A DNA stretch of 32,257 nucleotides, taken from positions 1 to 32,257 of the forward strand of contig CACZRD010000052.1 in NCBI GenBank assembly GCA_902783545.1. The letters are read 5' to 3'. A program made the position numbers and the translations under genes. Positions 15,800 through 23,847 of the stretch are shown one piece after another (within the stretch, counting starts at the first letter, position 1; each line of letters begins with the position of its first letter). Under the pieces are notes generated by a model that saw only the letters and a list, made by a program, of their open reading frames with translations, did not search any database and was not told the origin of the DNA. This stretch comes from an uncultured Bacteroidales bacterium. GTDB taxonomy: Bacteria; Bacteroidota; Bacteroidia; Bacteroidales; Paludibacteraceae.

Positions 15800-17048
15800 A
15801 CGATTCTGCTATTACGAATTTCGCTGTGCGGCGTGTGAGTTGGCTGAGTAAGATCGTTCGCCCCTGCCGCTGCTGCTCAATGAGTTCGGGTGTCGTGCCG
15901 CGAATGGTGAGCAGCGACAGATGTTCGTTGTATGTGACTGCGTACCGCTCGCCAAGCAGGCGGATAGCCTTCATCAGGTTGCGCGAGTTATCTACGCAAA
16001 CCGAGATCGTCACCGCCGATGATTGGATGAGTGATACCTTCAGCCGGCATCGTCCGATAACATCGAAGATATGTGACAAGCTGTCCTCCAGCACGAACGA
16101 GAAATCTTTCGCACGCATCGTGATGAGCACCTGCTCCTTGCGCCATATATACACCGGCACGTTGACCGGCTCTGTGGGTTCGGACTTGATGATCGTTCCC
16201 GCGGCATCCGGCTGCAAGAACGGCTTGACATAGAGCGGGATGCGTTTGTTTTCGAGCGGTCGGATGGTCTTCGGGTGGATGACCTGCGCACCGCTATACG
16301 CCAGTTCGACCGCCTCAAAGTAGTTCAGTTCGGGGATGAGCACTGTGTTCTGCTCCAGCCTTGGGTCGGCATTCAGGATGCCCGGCACGTCTTTCCAGAT
16401 CGTCACGCTCTCGGCATCGAGGAAGTTTGCCACCAGCGCAGCGGTGTAGTCCGAGCCCTCGCGCCCCAAGGTCGTACGGTGTCCCGTCTGCGTACCTCCG
16501 ATGAATCCCTGCGCTACGACCACACGCGGACGGTAGGGGTCGTGCCACGCGTGTTGCATCTGCTGGGCAGAAGCCTGCATGTTCACTACCGCCTCGCGGA
16601 ACGAGCCGTCGGTGATCAGCAACTGAGGCATATTCCATAACTGTGCAGGGATCCCTTCCTTGTTCAGATACGCCGCAACGATAGCGGTGGACATCAACTC
16701 GCCGACAGACACAATCGTGTCGTACAGGTCGTCATAGACGGCATCTTTCGCATTCCGGTGCGCAAGCACGGCGCCTAACACATCGTCAGCCACCACCTCT
16801 TGTACCTTGACTCCCAATTCATCAGCAATCTGCTCGTGGTACGCCAGCAACTGTTTCCACTGACTCTCCACGCCCCGTTTATCGCCCTGCCCTATAGTCT
16901 CCACTATGCGCTCCAAGGCGTTGGTAGTCTTACCCATAGCCGAGACAACAACCACCAGCTCGTCCGTCGTCTGACGAACGATCGCCGTGAGGTTCTTCAC
17001 TCCCTCGGCATCCTTGACGGAAGCTCCACCGAACTTGAATACGCGCAT
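15798..17048 (-). CDS. lysC: Aspartate kinase
   Basis: Phosphorylates L-aspartate, the first step toward lysine (diaminopimelate), threonine and methionine. At 416 aa it is a monofunctional enzyme. The kinase signature FKFGGASVKD is at residues 4-13, with GREGSDYTAAL and TIWKDVPGILNADPRL further on. C-terminal ACT regulatory domains are present (VLITMRAKDFSF and SAVTISVCVDNSRN), so feedback control by amino acids is likely. The start at 17048 (ATG) places FKFGG at the normal position; an alternative TTG at 17060 adds four residues. Not fused to homoserine dehydrogenase. Confidence 0.95.
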   Translation of the reverse strand: MRVFKFGGASVKDAEGVKNLTAIVRQTTDELVVVVSAMGKTTNALERIVETIGQGDKRGVESQWKQLLAYHEQIADELGVKVQEVVADDVLGAVLAHRNAKDAVYDDLYDTIVSVGELMSTAIVAAYLNKEGIPAQLWNMPQLLITDGSFREAVVNMQASAQQMQHAWHDPYRPRVVVAQGFIGGTQTGHRTTLGREGSDYTAALVANFLDAESVTIWKDVPGILNADPRLEQNTVLIPELNYFEAVELAYSGAQVIHPKTIRPLENKRIPLYVKPFLQPDAAGTIIKSEPTEPVNVPVYIWRKEQVLITMRAKDFSFVLEDSLSHIFDVIGRCRLKVSLIQSSAVTISVCVDNSRNLMKAIRLLGERYAVTYNEHLSLLTIRGTTPELIEQQRQGRTILLSQLTRRTAKFVIAES

Positions 17049-17054
17049 AATTTT

Positions 17055-17089
17055 TAGCAATCTGTTATCAGCAATCAGTTATCAGTTAC
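17055..17089 (-). repeat. Heptanucleotide array x5 spanning the ribH stop
   Basis: On the plus strand: TAGCAAT, CTGTTAT, CAGCAAT, CAGTTAT, CAGTTAC. The ribH stop (17082-17084) falls inside, so the repeat encodes the last residues of ribH. It ends 6 nt before the lysC start codon. Confidence 0.82.
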
Positions 17090-17564
17090 CTATATTCGCC
17101 ATCTGTATAGCGGTCACAGCGCCTTCAACACCTTTGTTCCCCAGCCTTCCGCCCGCGCGGTCGAGTGCCTGCTGCTTATCGAGCGTCGTGAGCACGGAGA
17201 AGATCACCGGGCAACGACCTTCGGCATTCAGGATCGTCACGCCCTGCGTCACTGATTGACACACGTAGTCGAAGTGCGGTGTATCGCCCTGGATGACGCA
17301 ACCGATGACGATGATGGCGTGCGGTTTTTCGCGGTTCATGATCAAGCGCGCCGCGTAGGTCAGCTCGACTGTTCCGGGCACGTGCGTGAGGGAGATATTA
17401 TCCTTATCCACGCCGTGCTTGAGCAGCGTTTGACGCGCACCATCCGCCATGGCGAACGTGATGTCGCTGTTCCAATCAGCCACTATAATTGCATAGCGCT
17501 GATGTTTGAGCACATCAGCGCCAGGCAATACATTGGGGTCATATTGACTCAGATCCGTTGTCAT
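17082..17564 (-). CDS. ribH: 6,7-dimethyl-8-ribityllumazine synthase
   Basis: Condenses 5-amino-6-ribitylaminouracil with dihydroxybutanone phosphate in riboflavin synthesis. At 160 aa it has family length. Family motifs: PGTVELTYAARLI, VIGCVIQGDTPHFDYVC with the catalytic-site histidine, the PVIFSVLTT strand, and AGGRLGNKGVEGA near the C-terminus. Its start overlaps the stop of the TPR gene by one base (TAATG), so the two are translationally coupled. The last codons lie in a 7-bp repeat. Confidence 0.96.
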   Translation of the reverse strand: MTTDLSQYDPNVLPGADVLKHQRYAIIVADWNSDITFAMADGARQTLLKHGVDKDNISLTHVPGTVELTYAARLIMNREKPHAIIVIGCVIQGDTPHFDYVCQSVTQGVTILNAEGRCPVIFSVLTTLDKQQALDRAGGRLGNKGVEGAVTAIQMANIGN

Positions 17565-18241
17565 TATTCCGACAGAGCAATGAATTTGTCAATGTCCTGA
17601 GCCTCATTAGAAGCGGGATAGTTGTTCTTGATCACCTCAAAAGCCTTCTTGGCTGAAGCTTTCTTGCCCAACTCGAGATAAACCAGACCGGCTTTCTTCA
17701 GGCTCATCGGAGCGATGATCTCGTTACCGCTCTTGGCAGCCTGCTCGAAGGCGGCTGTTGCCTTGCCGTACTCCTCCAGTTGTACGTAAGCATCGCCCAA
17801 TAACTGATATGCAGCCGGTGAGATATTGGCATCCTTGGCTTTGAACTTCCTCAGGTTAAGGGCAGCCTGCTCGTAGTCGCCTAACTGATAGTAGCAGATA
17901 CCTGCGTACAGCGATGCCAACTTGCCCTCTTGGAAATAGCCGTACTTGCCGGCAATCTCCTCAAAGCCAAGACACTCTGCCTCATCGCCGTGGAGCGCCT
18001 TCTCGAAGTCGCCCTGTGCGAAATAAACGACTGCCTTGGCATTCTCGTTGCTGGCCTCGATGTGCTTGGGCTTAATCACGTACGTGTTAAGCAGCACCCA
18101 CGCAAACACTGCCAGAACAACGCCAAGAATAGTCCATTCGATAGCATTCTGGTTCTTCTCAATCCACATTCCTGCGGTGGACAGGGTCTCCTGAACATTC
18201 TCAAGATTCTGATCCTCTTTTGTAAATTCTTTCTTTGCCAT
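17564..18241 (-). CDS. YfgM-like membrane-anchored TPR protein
   Basis: A 225-aa protein with one transmembrane helix at about residues 35-54 (WTILGVVLAVFAWVLLNTYV) after a short charged cytoplasmic N-terminus. Four to five tetratricopeptide-like repeats follow (for example SLYAGICYYQLGDYEQAALNLRKF and AYQLLGDAYVQLEEYGKATAAFEQA). This architecture and length match E. coli YfgM, which partners PpiD at the Sec translocon. Functional equivalence is inference. It is coupled to ribH, and its promoter region shares a 12-mer with the PpiD-like gene. Confidence 0.82.
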   Translation of the reverse strand: MAKKEFTKEDQNLENVQETLSTAGMWIEKNQNAIEWTILGVVLAVFAWVLLNTYVIKPKHIEASNENAKAVVYFAQGDFEKALHGDEAECLGFEEIAGKYGYFQEGKLASLYAGICYYQLGDYEQAALNLRKFKAKDANISPAAYQLLGDAYVQLEEYGKATAAFEQAAKSGNEIIAPMSLKKAGLVYLELGKKASAKKAFEVIKNNYPASNEAQDIDKFIALSE

Positions 18242-18296
18242 AATATTTTTTATTTATATATTCAAACGATTGTTTTCTACGCCTTTTTTGCTCTCA

Positions 18297-18308
18297 CGCG
18301 CAAAAAGC
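18297..18308 (-). promoter_or_regulatory. Transcription-start element GCTTTTTGCGCG
   Basis: This 12-mer begins 3 nt after the -7 box of the TPR gene. An identical 12-mer (7722-7733) begins 5 nt after the -7 box of the PpiD-like gene. In the TPR leader its CTTTTTGC part can pair with a downstream GCAAAAAAG to form a 5' hairpin. Confidence 0.5.
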
Positions 18309-18311
18309 CTA

Positions 18312-18342
18312 CAAAATTACAAAAAATAATTGACATTTGCAA
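18312..18342 (-). promoter_or_regulatory. Promoter of the TPR-ribH-lysC run
   Basis: On the minus strand, TTGC (18342-18339) and TAATTTTG (18319-18312) are separated by 19 nt. The -7 box departs from the common TATCTTTG. The sequence TGCAGAACTCTTGCA overlapping the -33 box is nearly identical to that at the ATPase promoter. Confidence 0.78.
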
Positions 18343-18377
18343 GAGTTCTGCACTTTTTTTTCAAAAAAGTTGCAATA

Positions 18378-19541
18378 TTACTCTTCCTTTTGGGCTCTGT
18401 CTTCCAAAGTGTGTACTACAAGGTCGATGATGAACTTGCATGTCTGGGGCTCGGAATTTCGCCGCTGGCTCTCCAGCATTGCCTCGCGTGCCTCCTGGTC
18501 TGTAGCCAGACGAATAGCTGCTTCCACCTGTTCCACAGGTTTGTTGGAGTGGAACGACATGTTCCGCTCGTGGCAGAACTCTGCATTCTCCGACTCGATG
18601 CCGGGGATCGGTGCAGTGTGTATAAGCGGGATGTTCTTGATGATCGTCTCCGTCGTGGTGATGCCACCGGGTTTGGACAGCACTACATCGCACGCATCCA
18701 TCAGCAGCGACACTTTGTCCGTATAACCTACCGGCACTACTCTGCCCTCCTTGGCAAAATCCCGTTGCACGGTACGCAAGTTCCGCTCATTGCGGCCACA
18801 GACGCATATCACACGGTCGTTCTTGCCGATACGCTTGATGAACTCGCGCATCAAGCCGGACATATTGCCGAATCCCATACTGCCGGACATAACGAGATAC
18901 CAGTTGCCCTCGTTCGCCTTGAGTTTGAATCCCAACTGCTCAGCCACTTGCTGCCGTGCTTCCGGCTTAGGCTGGCGGTTGGTGAACTTCTCCGTATCGA
19001 CAGGTATTCCGATCGGGAAGATATGGTCGAACTTGAATCCCTGACTCACATACAGCGGAATCAGATCCTCGTGCGGGATAATATAGTAATCCAGATCGGT
19101 ATCATTCAGGAAGGCGTGCAGCGTGTAATCCGTCATCACGAAGAACGCCGGAATACGGAGCTTGCCACGTCGCTTGACCGCCGTAAGCACCTCTGCTGCA
19201 AACAGATGCACCGAGATTACCGCATCGTAGTGACCTGCCTCTATAAAGCGGTAGATCTTCCGCCAATAGATGGAGTTAAGCAGGTATATCGGCGATCGGC
19301 GACCTTGGTTCAGGTTAGCCGACACCCATTGCGCAAACGCGTATATCTTGGAGAACACGTTATGTCCCTCAGTGCTCTTGACGTAGGTCTTTGATACGCG
19401 TCTGGATGCTTTTTCACTCACGATAGCTATCAGATCTTTCATCTCTGCATCGATGCCTTGCTGCAACATGGCTTCCAGGATCGCTTTGCCACTCGAGTTA
19501 TGTCCCTCGCCTGTACTGGCGGATAAAATCAGAACTTTCAT
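18378..19541 (-). CDS. MGDG-synthase/UgtP-type glycosyltransferase (GT28)
   Basis: A 387-aa MurG-fold glycosyltransferase. The N-terminal loop ILSASTGEGHNSSGKAI is the signature of the monogalactosyl-diacylglycerol synthase/UgtP group. The donor-binding half shows MSGSMGFGNM, VCGRNERN and VVLSKPGGITTTETI. It probably transfers a sugar from a nucleotide sugar to diacylglycerol or a similar lipid at the inner membrane. The lipid acceptor and sugar cannot be read. Its start overlaps the DUF4837 stop by 4 nt, so translation is coupled. Last gene of the long minus-strand train. Confidence 0.85.
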   Translation of the reverse strand: MKVLILSASTGEGHNSSGKAILEAMLQQGIDAEMKDLIAIVSEKASRRVSKTYVKSTEGHNVFSKIYAFAQWVSANLNQGRRSPIYLLNSIYWRKIYRFIEAGHYDAVISVHLFAAEVLTAVKRRGKLRIPAFFVMTDYTLHAFLNDTDLDYYIIPHEDLIPLYVSQGFKFDHIFPIGIPVDTEKFTNRQPKPEARQQVAEQLGFKLKANEGNWYLVMSGSMGFGNMSGLMREFIKRIGKNDRVICVCGRNERNLRTVQRDFAKEGRVVPVGYTDKVSLLMDACDVVLSKPGGITTTETIIKNIPLIHTAPIPGIESENAEFCHERNMSFHSNKPVEQVEAAIRLATDQEAREAMLESQRRNSEPQTCKFIIDLVVHTLEDRAQKEE

Positions 19542-20656
19542 TTCTTCTCGTAAAATTGTTCGCGTGAGTATAATATCGCTTCGGCTTGCCGTAGCGGATT
19601 ACGTTTCTTCTGCCCGGGTGCAAACACAAACACCTCGGCTGTCACCACTCGTCCGTTGACCGCGTCAAGCCATGTGTGACTGACGTACGGACCGCCCATA
19701 GCCTCCCCGCCTTTCATCTTCCATAGCCCGCGCACCTCGGCGGTATAGGTGCTATCTATTGTCAGCACGCGCAGCTCGGGCGGGAAGACTTTGTACTCCG
19801 TGCCCATATACGTGCCCTCTACGCCTGCGGAGATAAGCGGCGCAAGCACCTCGTCACGTTTGGCGTTCAAGTATGGCAAGGCGAACGTCTCGCTGTCGGT
19901 GTACGGGTAACTGTACACCACTATATCGCGACGAAGCGAACCTTTGTTATTGCACGCCCAGAGCACGTGCGTGTTGGCGGACAAACCGAAGGTGGTTGTT
20001 GCTTCTAATGTCGTATCCATCAGCAGCATATAGTCGTTGGGCACCAGCATATCGCAACCAAAACGTCTGTTCAGCCGTGCGCGGATATCTTTGTCTGTCG
20101 CGGCGCGATAGAATCGCAGCTGGCGCGTCATCTCTTGCTTCACGAACCAGTCGCGCACCTCTACGCCATGCTCCAGCCAGAATGTCAGGAACGCATCTGC
20201 CGACGGCGTCTGCACACGATACACAGCCTGCGGCGTGGACCACACCTCACGTTGTGCTTTTGCCTTGACCTGCGTGTAACGTGTCTCGTCAATATCCACC
20301 CACAGGATGTTTCGCGTTGGCATGAGCATATTGTCAAACAGCGCCGGCGTGACCTGCATCAGCTTGAAGTACGTCTCTTTCTGCGGCATGCACGGCATAT
20401 CGGCGCCCATGACAGCCCGCACGGCGTCGTACAGCGTGTTGATATCCTCCACGTAACTGCTGCCGTCGTTCGTCTGCAACTGCGCTTTACCGACCTCGGC
20501 TAACTGCTCCGGGCTCAGTGACACGTTCGGGATTACGACCAGACACTCATATATCGACCCCGTAGCCGATGTCAGCGTACGACCGCCCTGCTTGCCGCAG
20601 CCGGCAAACAGGATCACAAAACATAAACAGATGATATATATACCGTTTCGTCTCAT
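19538..20656 (-). CDS. DUF4837-family lipoprotein
   Basis: A 372-aa lipoprotein with lipobox ending at C20 (FAGC). The body matches the DUF4837 family known from Bacteroidota (VVIPNVSL, LYDAVRAVMGADMPCMPQKETYFKLMQVTP, RNILWVDID, GGPYVSHTWLD). The function is unknown. It lies 4 nt after apbE and overlaps the glycosyltransferase gene, so all three are probably made together. Predicted location is the periplasmic face of the envelope. Confidence 0.85.
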   Translation of the reverse strand: MRRNGIYIICLCFVILFAGCGKQGGRTLTSATGSIYECLVVIPNVSLSPEQLAEVGKAQLQTNDGSSYVEDINTLYDAVRAVMGADMPCMPQKETYFKLMQVTPALFDNMLMPTRNILWVDIDETRYTQVKAKAQREVWSTPQAVYRVQTPSADAFLTFWLEHGVEVRDWFVKQEMTRQLRFYRAATDKDIRARLNRRFGCDMLVPNDYMLLMDTTLEATTTFGLSANTHVLWACNNKGSLRRDIVVYSYPYTDSETFALPYLNAKRDEVLAPLISAGVEGTYMGTEYKVFPPELRVLTIDSTYTAEVRGLWKMKGGEAMGGPYVSHTWLDAVNGRVVTAEVFVFAPGQKKRNPLRQAEAILYSREQFYEKK

Positions 20657-20660
20657 TGTT

Positions 20661-21671
20661 CTATTCTTTCCATCGTGATGAACATACAGTCCGCAGTGCC
20701 GTCGAGTCTTCGCCCACCGGCTCGCCTATTATCAGGTAACATGCGGACACACTGTCTGCCTCTATCATCTTGAGCGCATCCTCTTCACCCAGCACCATAC
20801 ATGCCGTAGCCAAAGCGTCTGCCCGCATACAACTGCTACTGCGCACCGTAGCCGACAATAGCGAGTGTTGCACCGGATACCCTGTGCGCGGGTCGATGGT
20901 GTGCGAACGTTTCTGCTCGCCGTCGTAGTAGAAATTGCGGTAGTTACCCGACGTAGCCAACGCTATATCCGTCGTCTGCAACACCGTCTGCACCTCGTTC
21001 GTTGTTCCCGAAGCGTCGTCTATCGGTCGCGTGACGCCTATTCGCCACGGCGCACCCTGCGCATTATTACCCTTGGCTACCACCTCGCCGCCTATATCCA
21101 CAAGATAGTTCTTGCAGCCGTTACGCTGCAGCAACGCGGCGATGATATCGCAACTCTGCCCTTTGGCTATTGCGCCGGCATCGACCTGAACCTGCGCATC
21201 AGACTTACGCAGGCAACCTTCAGCCAACGCAATCTTCTGCATGCCGACGTGCGGAAGCAGGCTATCTACCTGCTCTTTCGTGACGTGCGCTCTGTTCTTC
21301 AGACCGAAACCCCACAAGTTAACCAATGGCGCTACAGTGATATCAAACGCGCCATCTGACAACTGCCATATATCCTCCGCCGTGCGGTACATCTGCTCGA
21401 AGTACGCATCGACTAGGCTATCCGCACCGCTGTTGATCCGACTGATCGTCGATGACGGGTTGAACATACTCATCGACGCATCAAACGCGGCAAACGTCGC
21501 CTTGATGGAGTCGTGCAAGTCACTAACGCTCTCATACTGAATGGCATAGTACGTGCCGAACACGTACCCTTTGTTCGTGTGATAACTCGCGTCTTTCTGA
21601 TCTGGCACTATGAGCAGCACAACTGCCAAAACAATCAGCCCGCTAGATATGAGCAGTTGCTTGCGCGACAT
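20661..21671 (-). CDS. apbE: ApbE FAD:protein FMN transferase
   Basis: Attaches FMN covalently to threonine residues of envelope flavoproteins such as Nqr/Rnf subunits. 336 aa with an N-terminal membrane or signal helix (LLISSGLIVLAVVLLIV). Motifs: DASMSMFNPSSTISRIN near residue 60, DAGAIAKGQSCDII, YLVDIGGEVVAKG, HTIDPRTGYPV and RADALATACMVLG with the metal-binding Asp. Start at 21671 gives MSRKQLL, 1 nt after the upstream stop; a further in-frame ATG at 21686 would overlap the upstream gene. No target flavoprotein is seen in the window. Confidence 0.92.
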   Translation of the reverse strand: MSRKQLLISSGLIVLAVVLLIVPDQKDASYHTNKGYVFGTYYAIQYESVSDLHDSIKATFAAFDASMSMFNPSSTISRINSGADSLVDAYFEQMYRTAEDIWQLSDGAFDITVAPLVNLWGFGLKNRAHVTKEQVDSLLPHVGMQKIALAEGCLRKSDAQVQVDAGAIAKGQSCDIIAALLQRNGCKNYLVDIGGEVVAKGNNAQGAPWRIGVTRPIDDASGTTNEVQTVLQTTDIALATSGNYRNFYYDGEQKRSHTIDPRTGYPVQHSLLSATVRSSSCMRADALATACMVLGEEDALKMIEADSVSACYLIIGEPVGEDSTALRTVCSSRWKE

Positions 21672-21672
21672 A

Positions 21673-22524
21673 TTAGAACCACACACCCAGGCCTATGCAG
21701 CCGTTGAGTTTCTGATTATAGAGTTTGTCGTCACCCGCTGCAGCGATGTAGGCGTTGTTCTTATTCAAGTGGTGGGTGTTGATCGAGCCCAGCACGTACA
21801 AGTCGAGCGTGCAGGCATCAAACTCCCACTCTTTGTTCAGCTTGGCAGAGATATTGTTAACGGCAAAATGCTCGTTGTTATATACATTGCTTGCCCATGG
21901 CGATATGCCAAGTGCCAGACTCAGTGTCATTTCCAGCGGTAGCGGCTGGTCGTACTTTGCCTCGATATACGTCGAGAACGCACGTTTGTATGTGCCGTCT
22001 TCTTTCTCGATCAGGTCGTCACCGGCTACCATCGTGTTCCAAGTGATGCTCAGCGGCAGTTCACATTTGTCGCGGAAATCGTAGCCAATAGTCACCTCAG
22101 TCTGGCTGGTGCCCTTACTGCCCTCTTCCGGATCGAACTTACCCCAGTTAAAGAACGGGCTACCACCGAAGTAATAGTAATGCGTTGCGCCGATCATCAA
22201 GCCGGCAACTTGGAAGTTGAGCATCAGATCCATCTCGGGGATAAAGTACGTATTCGGATTATAGTCATCATCCTTTGGCAGACCTTTGCGGAACGCCCAG
22301 TCCGATGCGCCGACACTACCCCACACGCCGAAGCGCAACGAGGTCAGATCGCCGTCGTAGCCAATCTCCACGTCAGGCTGAAAACTCAAGCCGCCGTTAT
22401 ATTGGCCACGCCAAATGTAAGCCGAAACCAACTCAGCACCAGCATCGTAAGCAAATTCTACTGCCTGCATCTCTGGTACTACCAACATGGCTACCAAAGC
22501 CATGATCAATGTACATTTTTTCAT
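21673..22524 (-). CDS. Outer-membrane beta-barrel protein (paralog 2)
   Basis: A 283-aa protein with a signal peptide (MKKCTLIMALVAMLVVPEMQA). Many alternating amphipathic strands are visible and the C-terminus ends in an aromatic residue (GLGVWF), typical of outer-membrane barrels. It shares motifs with the neighbouring gene at 22627-23565: YIWRGQYNGGLSFQ, RAFSTYIEAKYDQPLPLE, LGISPWAS and FAVNNISAKLNKEWE. The function is unknown; a porin or adhesin role is possible. The 11-bp array lies between the two paralogs. Confidence 0.75.
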   Translation of the reverse strand: MKKCTLIMALVAMLVVPEMQAVEFAYDAGAELVSAYIWRGQYNGGLSFQPDVEIGYDGDLTSLRFGVWGSVGASDWAFRKGLPKDDDYNPNTYFIPEMDLMLNFQVAGLMIGATHYYYFGGSPFFNWGKFDPEEGSKGTSQTEVTIGYDFRDKCELPLSITWNTMVAGDDLIEKEDGTYKRAFSTYIEAKYDQPLPLEMTLSLALGISPWASNVYNNEHFAVNNISAKLNKEWEFDACTLDLYVLGSINTHHLNKNNAYIAAAGDDKLYNQKLNGCIGLGVWF

Positions 22525-22526
22525 TC

Positions 22527-22561
22527 TTCTATTTGTCTCTTTTTTTGTTTTTTCTATTTGT
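22527..22561. repeat. Direct repeat TTCTATTTGT upstream of the barrel gene
   Basis: The 10-mer TTCTATTTGT occurs at 22527-22536 and 22552-22561, 25 bp apart, in a T-rich leader directly upstream of the start at 22524. Meaning unknown. No TAnnTTTG box was found in this gap. Confidence 0.5.
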
Positions 22562-22569
22562 ATGACTAA

Positions 22570-22613
22570 AACGGGGTTTAAACGAGGTTTTAACGAGGTT
22601 TTAACGAGGTTTT
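22570..22613. repeat. 11-bp tandem array AACGAGGTTTT x4
   Basis: AACGGGGTTTA then three perfect AACGAGGTTTT units at strict 11-bp spacing. The unit is identical to that at 9891-9927, 12.6 kb away. It lies between the stop of one barrel gene (22627) and the start of its paralog (22524). Confidence 0.9.
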
Positions 22614-22626
22614 CCCCTACGCATTT

Positions 22627-23565
22627 TTAATCAAACGTAACGCCTGCCGTTATGTTCCAAAGCGGCTGCAAGCTGCTCGGGTTGAATGCGAACATTGCCC
22701 CGACAGCCACAGAGCAATACTCCGCCACTTGCCAGGATTTAGTAGTGCTAACAGCCAGGTTTACCACGGCAAACTCTTTCTCAAAGCCTGTGTACAGACT
22801 CCGCCACGGCGTTATGCCTAACACACCGCTCAGCGTGAAGTCGTACGGCAACGGCTGGTCATAACGCGCCTCTATATACGTGGAGTACGCCCGCTTTAGC
22901 TCTCCGTTCACCATATATCCGTCACGACCGAACGTCCGTGTGCACCACATCAATCGCAGTGGCACTTTGTCGGATATACGGTACGCAATGCGCCATTCGG
23001 TGGTCACACCGCCCCCACCGCTCCCATTTTCGGTACGGGGAGGATAATTGCGCCAGTCAAAGTACCGCGACATCCGACCGTCAGCATAGCGGTCGAAGTA
23101 ATACATGTGGATGAACAGCACTGACAGCCCCCGCCACCTGTATCCTATCGACACATCAACCTCCGGCACGACTGACGCCCACGGTTGACCGGGGACAGAA
23201 CCGCCTTTGATCCAGTTCCAGCTGTCCAGTCCCACGTTCCACCACATATTGGCAAAGAACCCGTAGTAACTGACCTCTGCCTCAGTCTGCAAACTCAATC
23301 CGCCGCAATATAACCCGCGCCAGATATAGTTCGCATCCAACTCAGCGTGCGCAAACCACTGGAAGTGTGATGATTCCGCTTTTGGCTCAACCACCGCGAC
23401 GGATTCTTCCGCGCTTGGCGCTACCGCTGCAACGGCCTCTACCTCACTCGTCTGTGCTATCCCTTGTAACGCAAACAAAGAGAGCATTACTCCTACCAGC
23501 ACGGGAAGAGTAAGCCCTCGTTGCAGGTATCCCCATTTGCTTCGCGAGGATAGCATCGTAAACAT
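22627..23565 (-). CDS. Outer-membrane beta-barrel protein (paralog 1)
   Basis: A 312-aa predicted outer-membrane protein. It has a signal peptide ending near QGIAQ, an Ala/Glu/Val-rich linker, then barrel strands sharing motifs with the gene at 21673-22524 (YIWRGLYCGGLSLQ, RAYSTYIEARYDQPLPYD, LGITPWRS, FAVVNLAVSTTKSWQ). It ends GVTFD, so the last strand is VTF-like. An ATG at 23565 is chosen, 1 nt after the upstream stop; a longer TTG start at 23595 would overlap the upstream gene. Probably a tandem duplication product that has diverged. Function unknown. Confidence 0.75.
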   Translation of the reverse strand: MFTMLSSRSKWGYLQRGLTLPVLVGVMLSLFALQGIAQTSEVEAVAAVAPSAEESVAVVEPKAESSHFQWFAHAELDANYIWRGLYCGGLSLQTEAEVSYYGFFANMWWNVGLDSWNWIKGGSVPGQPWASVVPEVDVSIGYRWRGLSVLFIHMYYFDRYADGRMSRYFDWRNYPPRTENGSGGGGVTTEWRIAYRISDKVPLRLMWCTRTFGRDGYMVNGELKRAYSTYIEARYDQPLPYDFTLSGVLGITPWRSLYTGFEKEFAVVNLAVSTTKSWQVAEYCSVAVGAMFAFNPSSLQPLWNITAGVTFD

Positions 23566-23566
23566 C

Positions 23567-23815
23567 TTAGATGTTGTTTTTGGCTTCCCAGGCAACGCGC
23601 AGGGCTACCTCAAGAATGCGGGTGTCACCCAGCATCACGATGCCGCCGTCAGGACCCGGTTCAATGTGATAGCCGGCGTCTGCCGAACCGCTGCCGTTGA
23701 AATAAGCGCGAACCTCATCCGCATCTATTCCTAACTCTGCAGCAATCTTGTCCATACTGCCGTGGGGAAGACTGTCTTTTACCTCACGAAGACGGTTAAA
23801 TGTAGTACGTGTCAT
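23567..23815 (-). CDS. Small HTH-like protein of unknown function
   Basis: An 82-aa protein. The N-terminal half resembles a helix-turn-helix (FNRLREVKDSLPHGSMDKIAAELGIDADEVRAYFNG). The rest is a short acidic and Gly-rich segment (YHIEPGPDGGIVMLGDTRILEVALRVAWEAKNN). It looks like a small DNA-binding protein with a C-terminal helix for dimer contact, but I do not recognise a characterised family. It sits between nadD (32-nt gap) and a barrel gene (1-nt gap) in the same direction. Confidence 0.7.
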   Translation of the reverse strand: MTRTTFNRLREVKDSLPHGSMDKIAAELGIDADEVRAYFNGSGSADAGYHIEPGPDGGIVMLGDTRILEVALRVAWEAKNNI

Positions 23816-23847
23816 ATTGATATGTTTTTTAGTTTATTTTATGATAG

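Noticed and set aside
13621-18377. Amino acid and riboflavin genes as one functional pathway
   Set aside because: lysC, ribH, YitT-type and nucleotidyltransferase genes share direction but no known pathway; treated as neighbours only.
18330-19394. 354-codon open frame antisense to the GT28 gene
   Set aside because: The sense frame has clear glycosyltransferase motifs; the antisense frame begins inside the TPR promoter region and shows none.
23566-23595. TTG start at 23595 for the first barrel gene
   Set aside because: It would overlap the upstream small gene by about 29 nt and disturb the signal peptide; the ATG at 23565 lies 1 nt after the upstream stop.
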